A stretch of 64,000 bases of DNA from the NCBI RefSeq assembly GCF_042453785.1, contig NC_091674.1, positions 17,767,001-17,831,000 of the forward strand, in the 5' to 3' direction. Position numbers and translations under genes: made by a program. The stretch is from Malus domestica (Eukaryota; Streptophyta; Magnoliopsida; Rosales; Rosaceae). This document shows positions 49,438 to 62,079 of the stretch, in pieces. The notes below the pieces were generated by a model. It saw only the letters and a list, made by a program, of their open reading frames with translations, had not been told where the DNA came from and did no database searches. Each line of letters opens with the position of its first letter. Position 1 is the stretch's first letter.

Positions 49438-51787
49438 CTAAGTGGCTCGAACAAGAGGCGATTGAGGTATCGGTGAATGAGGTGACATCATGCACGGAGA
49501 CATCATGATGTCATCCATTCGCCGAGACTGAAAGCTCAGCCTCAGGTTGCTTTGCCAGTACCTGTTGTTCTTCCTCGGTGCAATTGGCTCCTTGTATTGA
49601 GCCACAAAGTTTCGGATTCGTGTCAAAGCAATTTCCATGGTCTTGTCATCCATGTTGGCAAAGCAAACTCTGAACCAACCTGGCTCGGGGCAATGAAACG
49701 ACGAACCTGGTGACACATTGAGCTTAACTTCATGGATTATCGTGTGCCACAACACCATCTCAGCTTCGAACGTCTGCTCCTTGAGCAGCCTACGCAAGTC
49801 CATCCATACGAAAAGACCACCATTGCTATTCAAGCAGCTTGTGCCGACTTGATCAAGCTCCATTGTGAAGCGCATGTGCCTTGCTTTTAGCCTTTTAGCA
49901 CTTTGTGCTATAAACCTCTCGACAAATTCATTGTCTGACAACATTGATGCAATCAGATGCTGAGTTTGTGTCGAAACCAATCCAAAACTTGACATCTTTC
50001 GCGCACAATTAACGACATCATCATTGTAGGAATATACAATGCCAACTCTGAAGCCAGGGAACCCCATGTCCTTAGAAAGACTGTACACAATGTGAATAAG
50101 GTTGCGGTTGCATTCGATGTTTTCCTCTATGATCTCGGCTATGCTTATGAAACTTGGCTGGCTGAACACGGTGGCAGCGTAGATTTCATCGCACACTAGG
50201 TGGATTTTCTTTTCGTTGATGAATGTCACTAGACTTCTGAGGGTGTCTCTGTCAAGGACAGTGCCCAACGGATTTGAGGGGTTGGTAATGAGCAAGCCCT
50301 TTACTCTGATGTTTGCCTTCTGAGCCTTCTCATAGGCAGCTTCCAAAGCTGCTCTGGTGACTTTGAAATTGTTGGAGCTGTCACAGGCAACTGGCATCAG
50401 TTGCACTCCCGTTCGCCACCCCAAATCTCGGTCAAAACTGCAATAAAATAGCAGAAAAATTTAGCAAAATGCTGGAGAATAGATGTAATTGTTGTGAATA
50501 AGCTCAAGTTTTTGTTGTTGTAAATTTCGTTTTTTATATTATTTCCGTATCCTTTAAAGCAATATCCTTAATTAAAACTTTGATGCCTTGGGCCCTTTAA
50601 AGTTTTCATTAGAATTTTTATATCATGAAAAATTCATCGGAAGTTAGAATAACTTATAATGCGCAATTCGCTATTATGACATCCGAAAATAATAACGCAA
50701 CATTATATATTTTAATTCTCATATGTGTCATCACCTCCGTGTTATTGGCTAGATGTCACATGGTGTGTAGGTAAGAATTGAATCATAGAATAAACCAATT
50801 GGCTAGTACTGAGAAAGGGATGGATGGCTTTACAAATAAAAATGTCAAAAGTTTTTTTTGGACGAAAAAAAAGGTCCAAAGTTTGAACGGTTGTAAACTG
50901 TCCTTCCGAAGGAAAATGGACCTCCCTTTTTCCCAAGCATCTTTTTCCAGTTTGTCGAATTATTGAATAGTTCTAAGGCAATCTGTTGACCCACCGAAGC
51001 TCCAGTTGGTCAACAGTTGATATTAAAATAAAGGTCAAGATCCACTTCTTAGTGGCTAATTGTGATATTATTTACTCATTTTCTCTCTTAATCAGATCAA
51101 ACTAACCATAAAACGATATCCAAACATACCCTGGATAATAAGGAACAGGCACCAGAAATGCATCCCCAGGATCAGCCAAGCAAAAAGCGATCGTCTCATG
51201 AGCTCCGGTAGCTCCTCCGCTCATAACAATCCGGTCGGCGTCAAATGTGACACGATTTCCTCTCACTTTTCCCATAAAGTTTGCAACAGCCTGTAGATTA
51301 TTTCACCAAAACAACTTAGTCAATATATAGCCAAAATATTAATGAAATATTGCTAATATTAATGTAAAATTAATTCAATGCATACATTTCTGAATACTGG
51401 CAATCCATGATAATCCTGAAAGATGGCTATGTCCTTGAATTCATTTACTCCTGCTGCTGTGCAAATGGAGGCTTCTGGATTGTTCAGAACCCACTCTTGG
51501 ATCAAATCAAAACACATCTGCACAAAGAAGAAGAACAAAGAGTTAATTCTATGCTCTTCAAAAGCTACCAAACATAAAAAAGACTTGAGAAAGTTTTCGG
51601 ATTTCGGAAATCTTACTTCATTTTCTGCAAGACCCATCTGGATAACCCCATTAGGGTTCTTGGTGGGGTGAAAAGGATCACTGTCATAAGCCTTCCAGCC
51701 ATCAAAGTATGGAGAGTTTTCGCCGTGGCCATTGCTTGTTGCTATCTTAGACAACAGTTGCTGTTGGTTGCTCAAAGTAAACCCCAT
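49438..51787 (-). CDS. ACS: 1-aminocyclopropane-1-carboxylate synthase, type I
   Basis: PLP enzyme that converts S-adenosylmethionine to ACC, the committed step of ethylene synthesis, in the cytosol. Exons (minus): 51787-51617, 51517-51386, 51290-51130, 50437-49438; GT-AG introns in phase; 487 residues. Motifs: [47 protein letters not shown], and [15 protein letters not shown] with the PLP lysine near residue 277. The C-terminus has RLSFQSRR (CDPK-type Ser) and four Ser-Pro sites in [20 protein letters not shown], the MPK3/6 targets that define type I ACS and control its stability. Two family positions differ: AENE for AENQ at the exon 1 end, and GFPGF for GLPGF after the PLP lysine. The frame is intact. 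I do not assign the paralogue number. Confidence 0.93.
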
Positions 51788-51985
51788 TTTTTAAACGCCT
51801 GAAAAATCCCTGCAATGCTGTGAGGAGTCTATCAAAGTCTATGGAGAATAGAGGAGCTAGATCTCTACGGTTTTGGGTAGTCTTACTGTGCTAAACTGTT
51901 TTCGCTTTCGACGATTATTATGCAAAGCACAAACCAAAACCAGATTGATGTGTGATTTAGATGAGGAAAGCAGGTTCTTCAATGG

Positions 51986-51996
51986 TATTTATATAG
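51986..51996 (-). promoter_or_regulatory. TATA box candidate of ACS
   Basis: Minus-strand CTATATAAATA, about 200 bp upstream of the ACS start codon, a usual distance for a leader of about 170 bases. Confidence 0.6.
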
Positions 51997-51999
51997 GAA

Positions 52000-54900
52000 G
52001 TCTGGTCTCAGATGGCTATGAAAAATGAGAATCTGAAACTTCCTTGAAGGAGCAATATGGTTGCTATTCCTTAAACAATTTCTCTGAGATACTACCAGGA
52101 CTTTGAAGCTGAGTTGGAAAAAACAAACACGTACTTGGTCACTTCCTTTTTGTGAGGACAATGCTAGTCGTGACTCGTGAAGGGTACTGTCAGCCATCAT
52201 CAACAAGTTTCCAGTTTAATATTCTGTATTCATTTGGTCTACATTTAGTCAAACCATCCTATAGGGAAGTTCGTAGCAAAAACAAAACTCTATTACATGG
52301 TCAAACTAGCCTATGATGCTGATGTGGTATGAACAACTTTTTAAATGGATGAGAACTGATTTCAAAGTTAAATTCCTTTTATATAGAATATGACATGGAT
52401 GCTTTAGTAAGCGATTACGATGAAAACTTGTGTAGGGTTGCCAATTAAGGCAGCTCTCATACCAGGTGCGATTAAAATACAGTAATCACATATTTTGGTG
52501 AGAACTTTCATACGAATAACATGGTCTGAATGCCTCCACACAATTATATCCTACCAAAATTCTGTCATACAATGATGTAGTATGATGATCCATCTAAGTT
52601 TAGAGTTTGTTGTCATGGATTATAAATTATGAAACATTTTACATTTCCAAGTATAACTGTATAATGTAGTAGTAGCCAAAAAAATTCCAGTCTTTTAGTA
52701 TGACTGGGATACACTCAAATACTTGGATTCATATTAAAATGTGGATTACTAAGAAAAACATCTTAGTATATTTTGCTGTCTTTTCATCCTGCAATGGCTC
52801 AAGAATTCAAAGGACAGAGCTCTGAACTTAATGGTGGTCCATCTAGAACGTTCAACTTTAGGTCCCACACATATCAAATGTACTATTTTTTTCTGGTGGA
52901 ACAAATACGCAACTGAGAATTGCATTTGCACCAGATTTTTTATAGTGCAGTAGTTTGGTATCTCAACCATATAATATGACTATAATTCTACGGTGCTTTA
53001 AAACATATAATATTCTTAATTTTTTAATCATTAGTGAAAAAAATTAGAATTTCACCACAAAATCAACTGGTAATATGAGGAGTAATTTAACTACTTATAA
53101 GTAGCGCTCTGTTTAGTAGGCTGGAGAAGATTGGGCTTTAAGGATATGATTGGATTGGTATGGACTTGTAATACAGGACTTGTAACTCATATATAAGAAT
53201 AAGTTAGATAACTCACTTTATTGTAGATTTATAATCCTTCATGTTCAGTTTTGTCCATCTCACATTTGAGACAACAAACAACGGACTGGACTCAAGTTCA
53301 TTTTAATTGATTACAACCTATTTCATTTAGCCCATGAAACAGGAGGTTTGCCTCCCGTCAATGTGAAACTCACCAATTGGCTACATGGGGAGTAACTTAA
53401 CTACTTATAAGCACATGCAAGATCCTCCTCTTATCAATGTAGGATTCATTCTCAACAATTAGATCTCAATTTTTGTATTTTTAGACTAAGAATTTTATGA
53501 GAGTGTCTTGTTGGAACCCACCTAAGATCAGTTTGGGAGTGTAAGACGGTATTTTATCAAAAATAAATAGTGTTTTTGTACTTACAAATCAACAGATTTT
53601 TCTCTCCTGTGCACCGAGTTGTGTGTGCATGGGTTGGGCATAATTCGGTTGGGTCGAGTAATTCCATATCGACACTCCAATAATAACAGTCTACGACATC
53701 ACAACGACATTTTAACCATCCTCCAACAATCTAGCGATAACTCAATAGCATTGTAACGACATGTCATATGTTGCGCTTAATCCAATTTTAACCTTGTTAC
53801 AGTGTTATTGTCGCGCCACCCGACCGGGTCATGCACATTAGCCCCCGTGCGCAGGAGAGAGAATTTTACAAAGAAAGAGAGAATGAATATGAGAGTTCCA
53901 TCTTACGAAGTCCATTATGCAAACCAAACGGTCCTTAAGTTCGTCTCCGTTCATTGGTTCTATTGATTCCCTGAAAACATTAATATGGGTGGCTATCAAC
54001 TGCCCTTTTTAACGCAATGGTTATTTTAATCATGGAAATTATAAAAGAAATTGTATTTCTTAGTCGTAAGTTCTAAATGAATATTATTTGACCCTTTACA
54101 CGTAAAAAGTCATTCTACTTTACATGATGACTTGGTATTATTTTATAGCACAAATGATGTTTAGATGATGATGAAGGGAATAAACATGTTCATATTATGA
54201 CGTTAATAGAGTGAAATGTTGCCATATATATCATCGTTTATGATAGTTTCTTTTGAAAAAGTTCATTCCCCGTAACCAAACGGGCTCTAAGTTGGACTCC
54301 ATTCGTTGATTCACTTGAAAACAATTTAAAATATGGGTGGCTCTCTGGTATTTTTGTCAACCAAAGAGGGTGGCTATTGCCAACATTATGGGTCAAGGTG
54401 TTAGACTTTTTTGGTCAGCATTTCCATGTGCTACCAGAGACTACTGCCGTTAGTGCAGCAGAGTGTACCATTGAACCGGCTTTCCTCTGGTTATGTTCTA
54501 TTGGTCGTGGAAATTAATTTTCCCTATTTTTTTGTCAAAGGTCATATGATAGAAACTAGAATGGTTCATCCTCCGCGTGGTGCGTTGAAATTTTACTCCA
54601 ATTCAAACCTTTGTAAAAAAAACCCACCACAGCATATCTTGGGTTTGATTCCTAACGTTGATGAATCACACATTATGGTAAGGCTAAAATGTATGTGTGA
54701 TTTTTTTCGATCCTGAAAGGGTGGACTGGCCGTAACGCTTTGAAATAATCCCTAAACAATATTAGTTAAGCAGAAAATATTGATTAAGCAGAAAATTGCA
54801 GACCGTTACATCGCTGTGAAATGATCGAGTCCGGTTTAAGTAACTGGTTCTGCCTTCTGGGTTTGGAACCAATTTAGTCATTAAATATTCAAAGATTGTA

Positions 54901-56200
54901 TGCCTCTCACATGGTTTTTATTTGGAATAAATGAGAACACTTGGAAAAATAAAACCACACATGAGATATATATGTTTATGTCACATGCTGTAAAGATTGA
55001 TTCGACCAAGAAAGATTAAATGTCGCAGCGAACGGTAGTCTACACACTAATGAGTTAACTCACGGGAAATGATTTATCTACAATTTTTTTTTTCTGCACG
55101 CTAATATTTAATTCAATAATATAAAAAAAAGCTAAAAATAAACTTATGTGTGAAATGTGTGAAAATCATTTTCCTAACTTGGTGAGAATTCCAGTGTCGC
55201 CAAGGTTCAAGCCATATTGCCGGAAAAAAAAAACGAAATGGATATTGGTAATGTCAGAAGAAAAAACACATTAGTTTGGACAACTTGATTACGTTCAGGT
55301 ATGCATTATAAAACAGATCTTAAACACCTATGGAAATTGATGGAGAAATCTTGCATGCAACTGATGTAAGTCCGCGGCATCTGAATGCAAAAGACTATTG
55401 TGAGAGTAAGTGTTGTATTGTATACACTTGTACCACCAATTGTTACATCTGTTTTACAAGACAAAACTCACACAATATCGATGTGACTACCTGGTCTAAG
55501 CACATCACGTGACTCGACGGTACGAAAGGAGTTTTATTAAATAAATAAATAAAATTACACTTAATCAAGGACACAAACTTTGAAGAGGAATCGTTTCTAT
55601 TCGCTGATGTTATCAAATAAAATGACCATTGACTGCGGAAATAAGAAATTGTTTATTAACGTAAACCAAATTTCCTAGACATTATGCGAAGCTTAAAAGC
55701 TTTTAGTCTTTTCAACTCCAGGCTTAAAAGTCTACTAATAGACACGAAAAAGTTGGAACTTTTACAATCAGGCTCAAAGCTTTTCAATCCTTTGGAGTCC
55801 ATTCAAATTTGGCAAACTGATTAGCCTTTGCTAATTTGTATATGTGTTTGTTTGATCAGGAACTTTGATGGTCGAACAAAATGTGAATACCAACAGCATG
55901 ACCATTAGCTTGAAATTTGAAACCACCTGCCTAACTTTCAGTAGCATGTTTTTGCAACAAACACATGGTTTCAAGTCCAATACTCGCCCGAGGGAGAAAT
56001 TATTCTGTTTCCTTGACATCATCTGTCCCGATTCTATAGTGTCACGCTTGCAACACGTATAAATCTTATGACTTTTTTTCAAAGAAATCCAGCACAAAGG
56101 AGAAATAACTTTTCATATATGTGATTCCAACTACATGCACAGTTGTGTGGAGTATGTAAATTGATTACCTATAAGCTGTAAGCGCAACAGCGGCGTACAA
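52000..56200. other. ACS upstream and long intergenic region, no gene recognised
   Basis: AT-rich. A stretch at about 53105-53935 has end-like motifs (GCTCTGTTTAGTAGGC at the left; AACCAAACGGTCCTTAAG at the right) resembling an old Harbinger-type element, but I could not find a TSD. Short ORFs at 54411-54716 and 55330-55512 show no recognisable domain. Confidence 0.35.
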
Positions 56201-56256
56201 GTCATGAGATGAACTACATCAGTCACAATTTTGGGACTGCGATCGAAGGGCTCTTT

Positions 56257-58073
56257 CTACTTTCTCATAAGAAGAACCACCGTGTGAGCTGCAATACTTC
56301 GGTTTTCGCCAAGACTGTCCACCTTCTCATGAGTTTTAGCTTTGAGATTCACAACGGAGGGGTCTGCTCCAAGCAGCTTAGCCAAGTTGGCCCTCATAAC
56401 CTCTTTGTGTGGGCTCAATTTCGGTCTTTGAAGAATCAAAGTAGCATCTAAGTTTCCAATCTCATAACCTGCCTCGTGCATCAATCTCACCTGGAATATT
56501 CTCAGTATTATTTGATATCTAAAAACAGTTTTCCATATTAAACTCGGAAAATGCTTTTTAATGTAAAAAACCATGAAAATGTATGAAGATCCATGACAAG
56601 TTTTGCAGCCAGGACTCAGATTTTGAGTCCCCGAGGCTTGAGACTCGGATTTCAAGTCCCCAAGGCTGAAGGGAGCATGTGAAACTGGGTATTATAGATG
56701 AACAGGCAATCCATCTTTTCAGCCTAATGCCCACACATGCTCCTACCTCACTCAATACTCGAGACTCTAAGCAGGTATTTGGACCAAGGCATACGGCTCA
56801 TGATTTGGAACTCAAGGCCAGAAAATTGAGATCTGGCATCCAGGACTCAGGGTAGAAGTACCGGACAGAACTTAGGTCCAGACCTCGAGCCCTGAGGTCC
56901 AATAATTGAACAGGAGCTTTGCACCGTGTCTCAAAGTTCGGGTCGTGTGGCCTGTCAGTGGAGACAAACTCTTGTAACCAGAGACTGGCAAGCATCCATT
57001 GGACGGATGGTGTAATGTTTTAACATGTGGCAATCATCTATAGCACCGGTGGATGACACTAGGAGTATATATTGGTTGCAAGAGATTTTCTCTCCAGACA
57101 GTGCCTGGATTTATGGCTCGATGTTGTAAAACATTCTTAATGTTTTCAATTTCTGAATGCAATCTTATCGAAAAGACTGAAAAGCGAGAATTTTGTTTTC
57201 AGATTTTGGACAAATCGTTGTAGACCTCAAAAACAAAACAATTGTATTGAGATCACAATCCAAAAGCCCTCAACTAAATTGCTTAGTCTAACTTTTATAG
57301 CTTCCACTCTCCATAAGCGACACAATCAGATTTTTTTTCATCCCAAACGTCACAAATCATGAAAAACAACCGTTATCGAGAACCAAAGACGTAAAATTTT
57401 CACAATTGCATGCTATATGAATCCTTAAACTCGACGAAAAAGCTCAAATAAATAAAAACAGTAAGAACAAGGACGAGGAGGAGGATAACTTACAGCTTCT
57501 TTGATGAACACAGATGAAGCTGCACCCCTCCACTTCGGATCCGAATCGGGAAATATCTGCCCGATATCCGGAAGCCCCAAAGCCCCCAATATCGCATCCA
57601 CCACACAATGAAGCAACACATCCCCTACACAAAATCCAAAAATTAAATCGAAAACTTGATAGAATAAATAGAAAACGTGAAATTACGGGAAGAAAAAGTA
57701 GAATAATGGAGGAATTACCGTCGGAATGCGCCTCGCAGCCTCTGTCGTGAGGTATGTCGATGCCGCCGATGATCAGAGGGTACCCGGGCTCCAGCCTGTG
57801 CAGGTCGAACCCGTGCCCGACCCGAAAAGGCAAGAGCTTGGACGGAGTGGCGGAAGCCGGAGCTTGGTCGACCTCGAAGGCCGTGCTGGCAGAGGAGCAA
57901 AAGACTGGCCTGCGTGGCGTTTTGGGGGCTCGGAGAGACAGAGGGGCCGAGGGTCGAAGATAGTATGGGTTTAGGGCGGGGAGGTGGGAGCAAGGAAGAG
58001 AGCGGGAGAGTGGCTTGGTGATTGTGGCGGTAGTGATTGAGGAGGCGCACGCCGGAGTAGCTGCCATGGCCAT
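56257..58073 (-). CDS. ISPF: 2-C-methyl-D-erythritol 2,4-cyclodiphosphate synthase, plastid
   Basis: Fifth enzyme of the plastid MEP pathway; it makes MEcPP from CDP-ME 2-phosphate with release of CMP. Exons (minus): 58073-57719, 57624-57494, 56490-56257; phases agree; 239 residues. The start at 58073 ([12 protein letters not shown]) gives a Ser/Ala/Pro-rich transit peptide of about 55-60 residues. The frame is open upstream to 58226 with other Met codons, but that extension looks untranslated. Metal ligands are visible as FDLH (Asp90, His92), then [14 protein letters not shown] across intron 1. [16 protein letters not shown] and [20 protein letters not shown] are the family signatures. It ends MRK as in other plants. 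Intron 2 is about 1.0 kb and non-coding. Probably functional. Confidence 0.95.
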
Positions 58074-58498
58074 AGCTGAAGGTTGAAGCTCTGGCACAGG
58101 ACTCGATACGACGGCGTTGTGGTGTATCTGGTTTCTGTTAGTGTTGGGCGTATGGCTGAGTTCAAGTTCACCAAACAGGAGCATCTTCATTTGGTGAAGA
58201 TTCATAAATCGTAGCCGTTCATTCAATTTTTATCAAATACGGTTTACATTTTATTTTAAATAAAAAAATATTTAAAATAATTTCTAACTGCATGTTATGA
58301 ATATAACTCATAGATTTTGGAATAATCGGACGAGGATTCGAATTCCAAATTCACAACTCACTCGCGGGACCCACTTATTTGTCTCAACTGAAATTCGAGT
58401 GGGCAGTGGTATATTCTTCGATGGATATCCTAACTTGGTAATTAAATTATTAATAAGGATTAAGATATTTGGATTAACAAATCCAATGTACATTTTTT

Positions 58499-58699
58499 GG
58501 ACAATAATTGTCTGCCCTCCCATTTTTCGTGTTTTCTTGTTTGTGTGGTCACGGTTAAGCCACGTTAACATTTTATATTACTATTTATTTTTATCTTATT
58601 ATTTCTATAAAAAAAATAATATAAAATATTAACGTGGCTTAACCGTGACCACACAAAACAGGAGGGCACGGTAAGTGGGAGGGCAAACAATCCTTGTCC
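58499..58699. mobile_element. Foldback MITE, MULE-type (about 201 bp)
   Basis: Two arms of about 85 bp are inverted: GGACAATAATTGTCTGCCC / GGACAAGGATTGTTTGCCC, then GTGTGGTCACGGTTAAGCCA followed by CGTTAACATTTTATATTA on each strand, around a short AT core (58584-58618). Flanking 9-mers are ACATTTTTT (58490-58498) and ATATTTTTT (58700-58708), one mismatch; shifting the ends by two bases gives an exact 9 bp ATTTTTTGG. A 9 bp TSD and long inverted repeats suggest Mutator-like mobilisation. Confidence 0.8.
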
Positions 58700-58709
58700 A
58701 TATTTTTTG

Positions 58710-59569
58710 GCTGAGTTTCGTTTCTTTAATTGACAAAGTACAGATAAGGGATGAGATATACATAAATGTTTGTAATTAATTATAAGTATTAAGAGATACT
58801 GCATTCATTGACAAACTATGAATCGAAACGTTTGATTAGAAAGATTCTTATTTGGTATGCACGATAGTATTTACACTTTTGGCAATGTAAAAAAAGAGTT
58901 TTAACAAAACACTTTTAGTATTGTTCACTTTAGCGAAAATGACATTTTTACTCTAAAAAGTCACTTCTGGTATTATTTACTTACAACACATTTTTGTCAT
59001 TTTAATTAAATCTCAAAGTTTTCAAGCCTTTTTCATTAGTTTTACTATGTAAAAATGCCAAATACGAAGACAATAAAATCCTTATGCATTCATTTCCTGC
59101 GAGAAGAATGGTTCCTCTCTCAATGGTCTCGTTTGGTACAGAGGATTGAATTGGAATGAAAAAGCAACTACTTTCAGGGTACGTTGAAAAAAGGAATGAA
59201 AATTTTGTGGCCACTTCGGAGGTAGAAGATGGAATGGATTACTCAAAAGAAAAAGTATCTATACCAATCCTTCCCAAAATCCTCTACCAAACAAGGTATA
59301 TAGGGAAGAGAACATAAAGCAAAGCATGTCCCTAAGGATTTCATTCCTTTTTAAGCACACACAAATCATCCATGTTCCATTCCCGGCTAAGTACCTTTTA
59401 CAACAATGCGCAAGCAAATACCCTTCTGTCTGTGACGAGGCATACAGCGCGCATTTTTTACACTCTGACAATACTACTATTCACACTGATGGGTACGTTG
59501 AGCTTCTAATTTTCATACAACAAACGACAGTCGAGCCCATTTGGAAAGTGCCAGAGGCAGCGTAGCATA
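58710..59569. other. Intergenic, with a possible small MITE at about 59125-59300
   Basis: GTCTCGTTTGGTACAGAGGA on the left and, reversed, CTTGTTTGGTAGAGGATTTT on the right face each other across about 175 bp, resembling MITE ends, but no clear TSD was found. The rest is AT-rich; the DDA1 3' UTR probably lies in 59300-59569. Confidence 0.4.
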
Positions 59570-60201
59570 CTAGGCATTATCTGAAACAGAAGACCTAAGT
59601 TGCTTGCATCCAGGCTCTGGTGAAAGTTTTTCTGGCGCTGCCCGCTTTTGCCTCAACTGCAATGAAAAAGTCCATGAAAAACTAGAACAAGGCCTCTCTC
59701 TCCCTCTCTCTCCCTCTCTCTCAATTATGTGTAAGTACGCATTCATGTGAAATGGGGAAATGGGGAAACGGGGCATAAAGTGCGGATGTAAAGCCCATCA
59801 CTCACCTTCTCTTCAGAATGCTGATACATGTGCCTCAAAAGGATGTTCTTGGCTTCATTAGTTATCACTGCATAGGGGTTTAAATAGGTCAATTTCACAT
59901 TGTCAAACAACACGATTTGCAAATGCCTACGAATATCAAGAGTCAAAACCACGTCCACAACAGATCAACTTCCACTTTTCAGGATTGATTTATAAAAAAC
60001 TTAGCTAGAATGGACCTTTCCTAAAGAGTCGCAATGATACAACACGGAAACGAAAATTAATTGACAGAAAATGCGAAAATAGGAAAATAATAAAAGACAA
60101 AAAAGATCGAGGATGAAACACTGGGGAAATACATTATTACCTTGATCAGGTGGCGGAAGAGTCCGGTCGTGGGTAGGATGGTAGGTTGCAGGTGTCATTT
60201 T
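59570..60201 (-). CDS. DDA1: DET1- and DDB1-associated protein 1, partial (3' exons)
   Basis: Small subunit of the COP10-DET1-DDB1 complex that helps CUL4-DDB1 ubiquitin ligases choose substrates in light and ABA signalling. Exons seen (minus): 60201-60141, 59867-59806, 59656-59570; GT-AG introns in phase. They encode KMTPATYHPTHDRTLPPPDQ, VITNEAKNILLRHMYQHSEE, then KLRQKRAAPEKLSPEPGCKQ and a short tail to the stop at 59570. These match the conserved DDA1 core and the plant C-terminus. The acceptor before KMTPATYH shows that an upstream exon exists, normally encoding about 25-30 residues (a FNPHNFSQ-type start). I could not find it in the remaining 3.8 kb, so it is either beyond the window or lost. 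Confidence 0.85.
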
Positions 60202-60990
60202 CTACAAATAAAAATGGAAGCATCACTTAAAAGAAGAAAAGACAATGCATTTAATTTTGATCACTTTACATCATAAAGATGACTCATGACATCTTCTCGT
60301 TTTCTTTTTCTTTTCTTTTGGCTGCTAAAAGAACAAGAAAACAGTAGTTAGATTGATTATATCGCTTCAGTTTTTTAAGATACATCTCCGAGTACCCTAA
60401 TCTGGGGCGGTGACCAAAAGTACGTCCAACAGTAAAGCAGCAAGCAGTATACAGCTGTAATTAAATTGTTTATAATACAATTAGCAGAATATAAGCTCAA
60501 ATGTAGACTAGTCTGGTGGTTGGAACAGAGAGAGAATTTTCATTAGATAGGCCCGTTTTACCACATCCACACTAACTCAAGCCAAACGATGGCCGATACC
60601 CACCAGAATGTGTGAATGCATGATTCAATATCATCATGAAGCAACCTTCAACCAAAAATTGTACTTGTCTCTATAAGGTGGGCAGAACTACTAAAAAGAG
60701 TATGAGATGTAAAGAGCACGTGTAATTTTCTCTGACTTACTATGAATCTATGTTGGTAATTCATCGGAACGTCTTTCAGTGATTACGTCCTACTGGCTCA
60801 CAATGCCAGCTCAGTTGGTTTGAAACAAATCCAGAATTCAGTTTCCAAGCTATAGCACATATCAACCATTTCTGGAAAAAATCTCAAGCACCAGATGATT
60901 ATGTTGAAAGTTAAACATAGTAGTGGACAATTCATTATGTGTCAGGCCCGGCTTTTTCACTCACTTCAAGTACCCTAAGATAACTAATCA
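60202..60990. other. Probable DDA1 intron 1 or upstream DNA, nothing recognised
   Basis: No ORF, RNA gene or element boundary is evident; the base composition is ordinary for introns. Confidence 0.35.
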
Positions 60991-61009
60991 TATGTGTTGG
61001 AGTTAGTTC

Positions 61010-61111
61010 TTGGGAGCAGCCTCTCCATAAATGGGGGTAAGGCTAGCCGACATTCACCTCTCCCAGACCCTGCGTAAAGCGGGAGCCTTGTGCACTGGGT
61101 ACGACCTTTTT
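61010..61111 (+). mobile_element. Short SINE fragment (Au-like 3' part) with 19 bp TSD
   Basis: GGGAGCAGCCTCTCCATAAA through CCCAGACCCTGCGTAAAGC, ending in a T-run (GACCTTTTTT), resembles the 3' half of the plant Au SINE family. Exact 19 bp direct repeats TATGTGTTGGAGTTAGTTC flank it (60991-61009, 61112-61130). The tRNA-like 5' half is absent, so the copy is 5' truncated. Confidence 0.8.
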
Positions 61112-61448
61112 TATGTGTTGGAGTTAGTTCCACCATATGTGAAGGGCCGCGATGGTAATCTACAAACCACACGTCTTGCATTTTAAACTTGAATCAGGTC
61201 TCTCCACCCATCACCAATGGTTTTGGGTTGGTTGCTCCAACTCCAAGAGCTTCTCAAGAAGTCGCCAATCAGAAGACACGAACAAGCACCTTATATCTGA
61301 CAGGTTATGGGGACATTCTCTATCGCCCATATTCAGGATGGCGAAACTAATGTGGGATACTCTTTAAATGCTAGTATTTCTAGCTTAAGTAAGAAAGCCA
61401 GTGAATCAGCTTCATGCAAATGGTAAATTAACCATGTAACTTCAATCC

Positions 61449-62020
61449 AACAACAACAACAACAACAACAACAAAGCCTTTTCCCACTAAGTGGGGTCGG
61501 CTATATGAATCTTAGAACGCCATTGCGCTCGGTTTTGTGTCATGTCCTCCGTTAGATCCAAGTACTCTAAGTCTTTTCTTAGAGTCTCTTCCAAAGTTTT
61601 CCTAGGTCTTCCTCTACCCCTTCGGCCCTGAACCTCTGTCCCGTAGTCACATCTTCGAACCGGAGCGTCAGTCGGCCTTCTTTGCACATGTCCAAATCAC
61701 CAGAGCCGATTTTCTCTCATCTTTCCTACAATTTCGGCTACTCCTACTGTACCTCGGATATCCTCATTCCCAATCTTATCCTTTCTCGTGTGCCCACACA
61801 TCCCACGAAGCATCCTCATCTCCGCTACACCCATTTTGTGTACGTGTTGATGCTTCACCACCCAACATTCTCTGCCATACAACATCGCTAGCCTTATTGC
61901 CGTCCTATAAAATTTTCCCTTGAGCTTCAGTGGCCTACGACGGTCACACAACACGCCGGATGCACTCTTTCCATCCAGCTCGTATTCTATGGTTGAGATC
62001 TCCATCTAATTCTCCGTTCT
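61449..62020 (-). mobile_element. 5'-truncated RTE-type LINE, ORF2 C-terminus
   Basis: Minus-strand frames 62005-61697 and 61687-61487 read SASGVLCDRRRPLKLKGKFY, ECWVVKHQHVHKMGVAEMRM, LRGMCGHTRKDKIGNEDIRG and RGRPRKTLEETLRKDLEYLD, the C-terminal end of plant LINE reverse transcriptase ORFs. The element ends in a (TTG)n tail (plus-strand CAA repeats 61449-61475), the microsatellite-type tail of the RTE clade. Only about 570 bp of the 3' end remains and the frame is broken between the two parts. Confidence 0.85.
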
Positions 62021-62079
62021 CTTGCAAGATAGATCATAGGTAACGAAAACGGTCGCTTTTTGTGATCTTCGCTAGATTG

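Noticed and set aside
53105..53935. Possible old Harbinger-like element between ACS and IspF
   Set aside because: Only short end-like motifs match and no TSD could be found.
57726..57974. Plus-strand ORFs across IspF exon 1
   Set aside because: GC-rich antisense shadows of the IspF transit-peptide exon.
58074..58226. N-terminal extension of IspF (upstream in-frame Met codons)
   Set aside because: The extension reads unlike a transit peptide and would bury the canonical Ala/Ser-rich start; more likely 5' UTR left open by chance.
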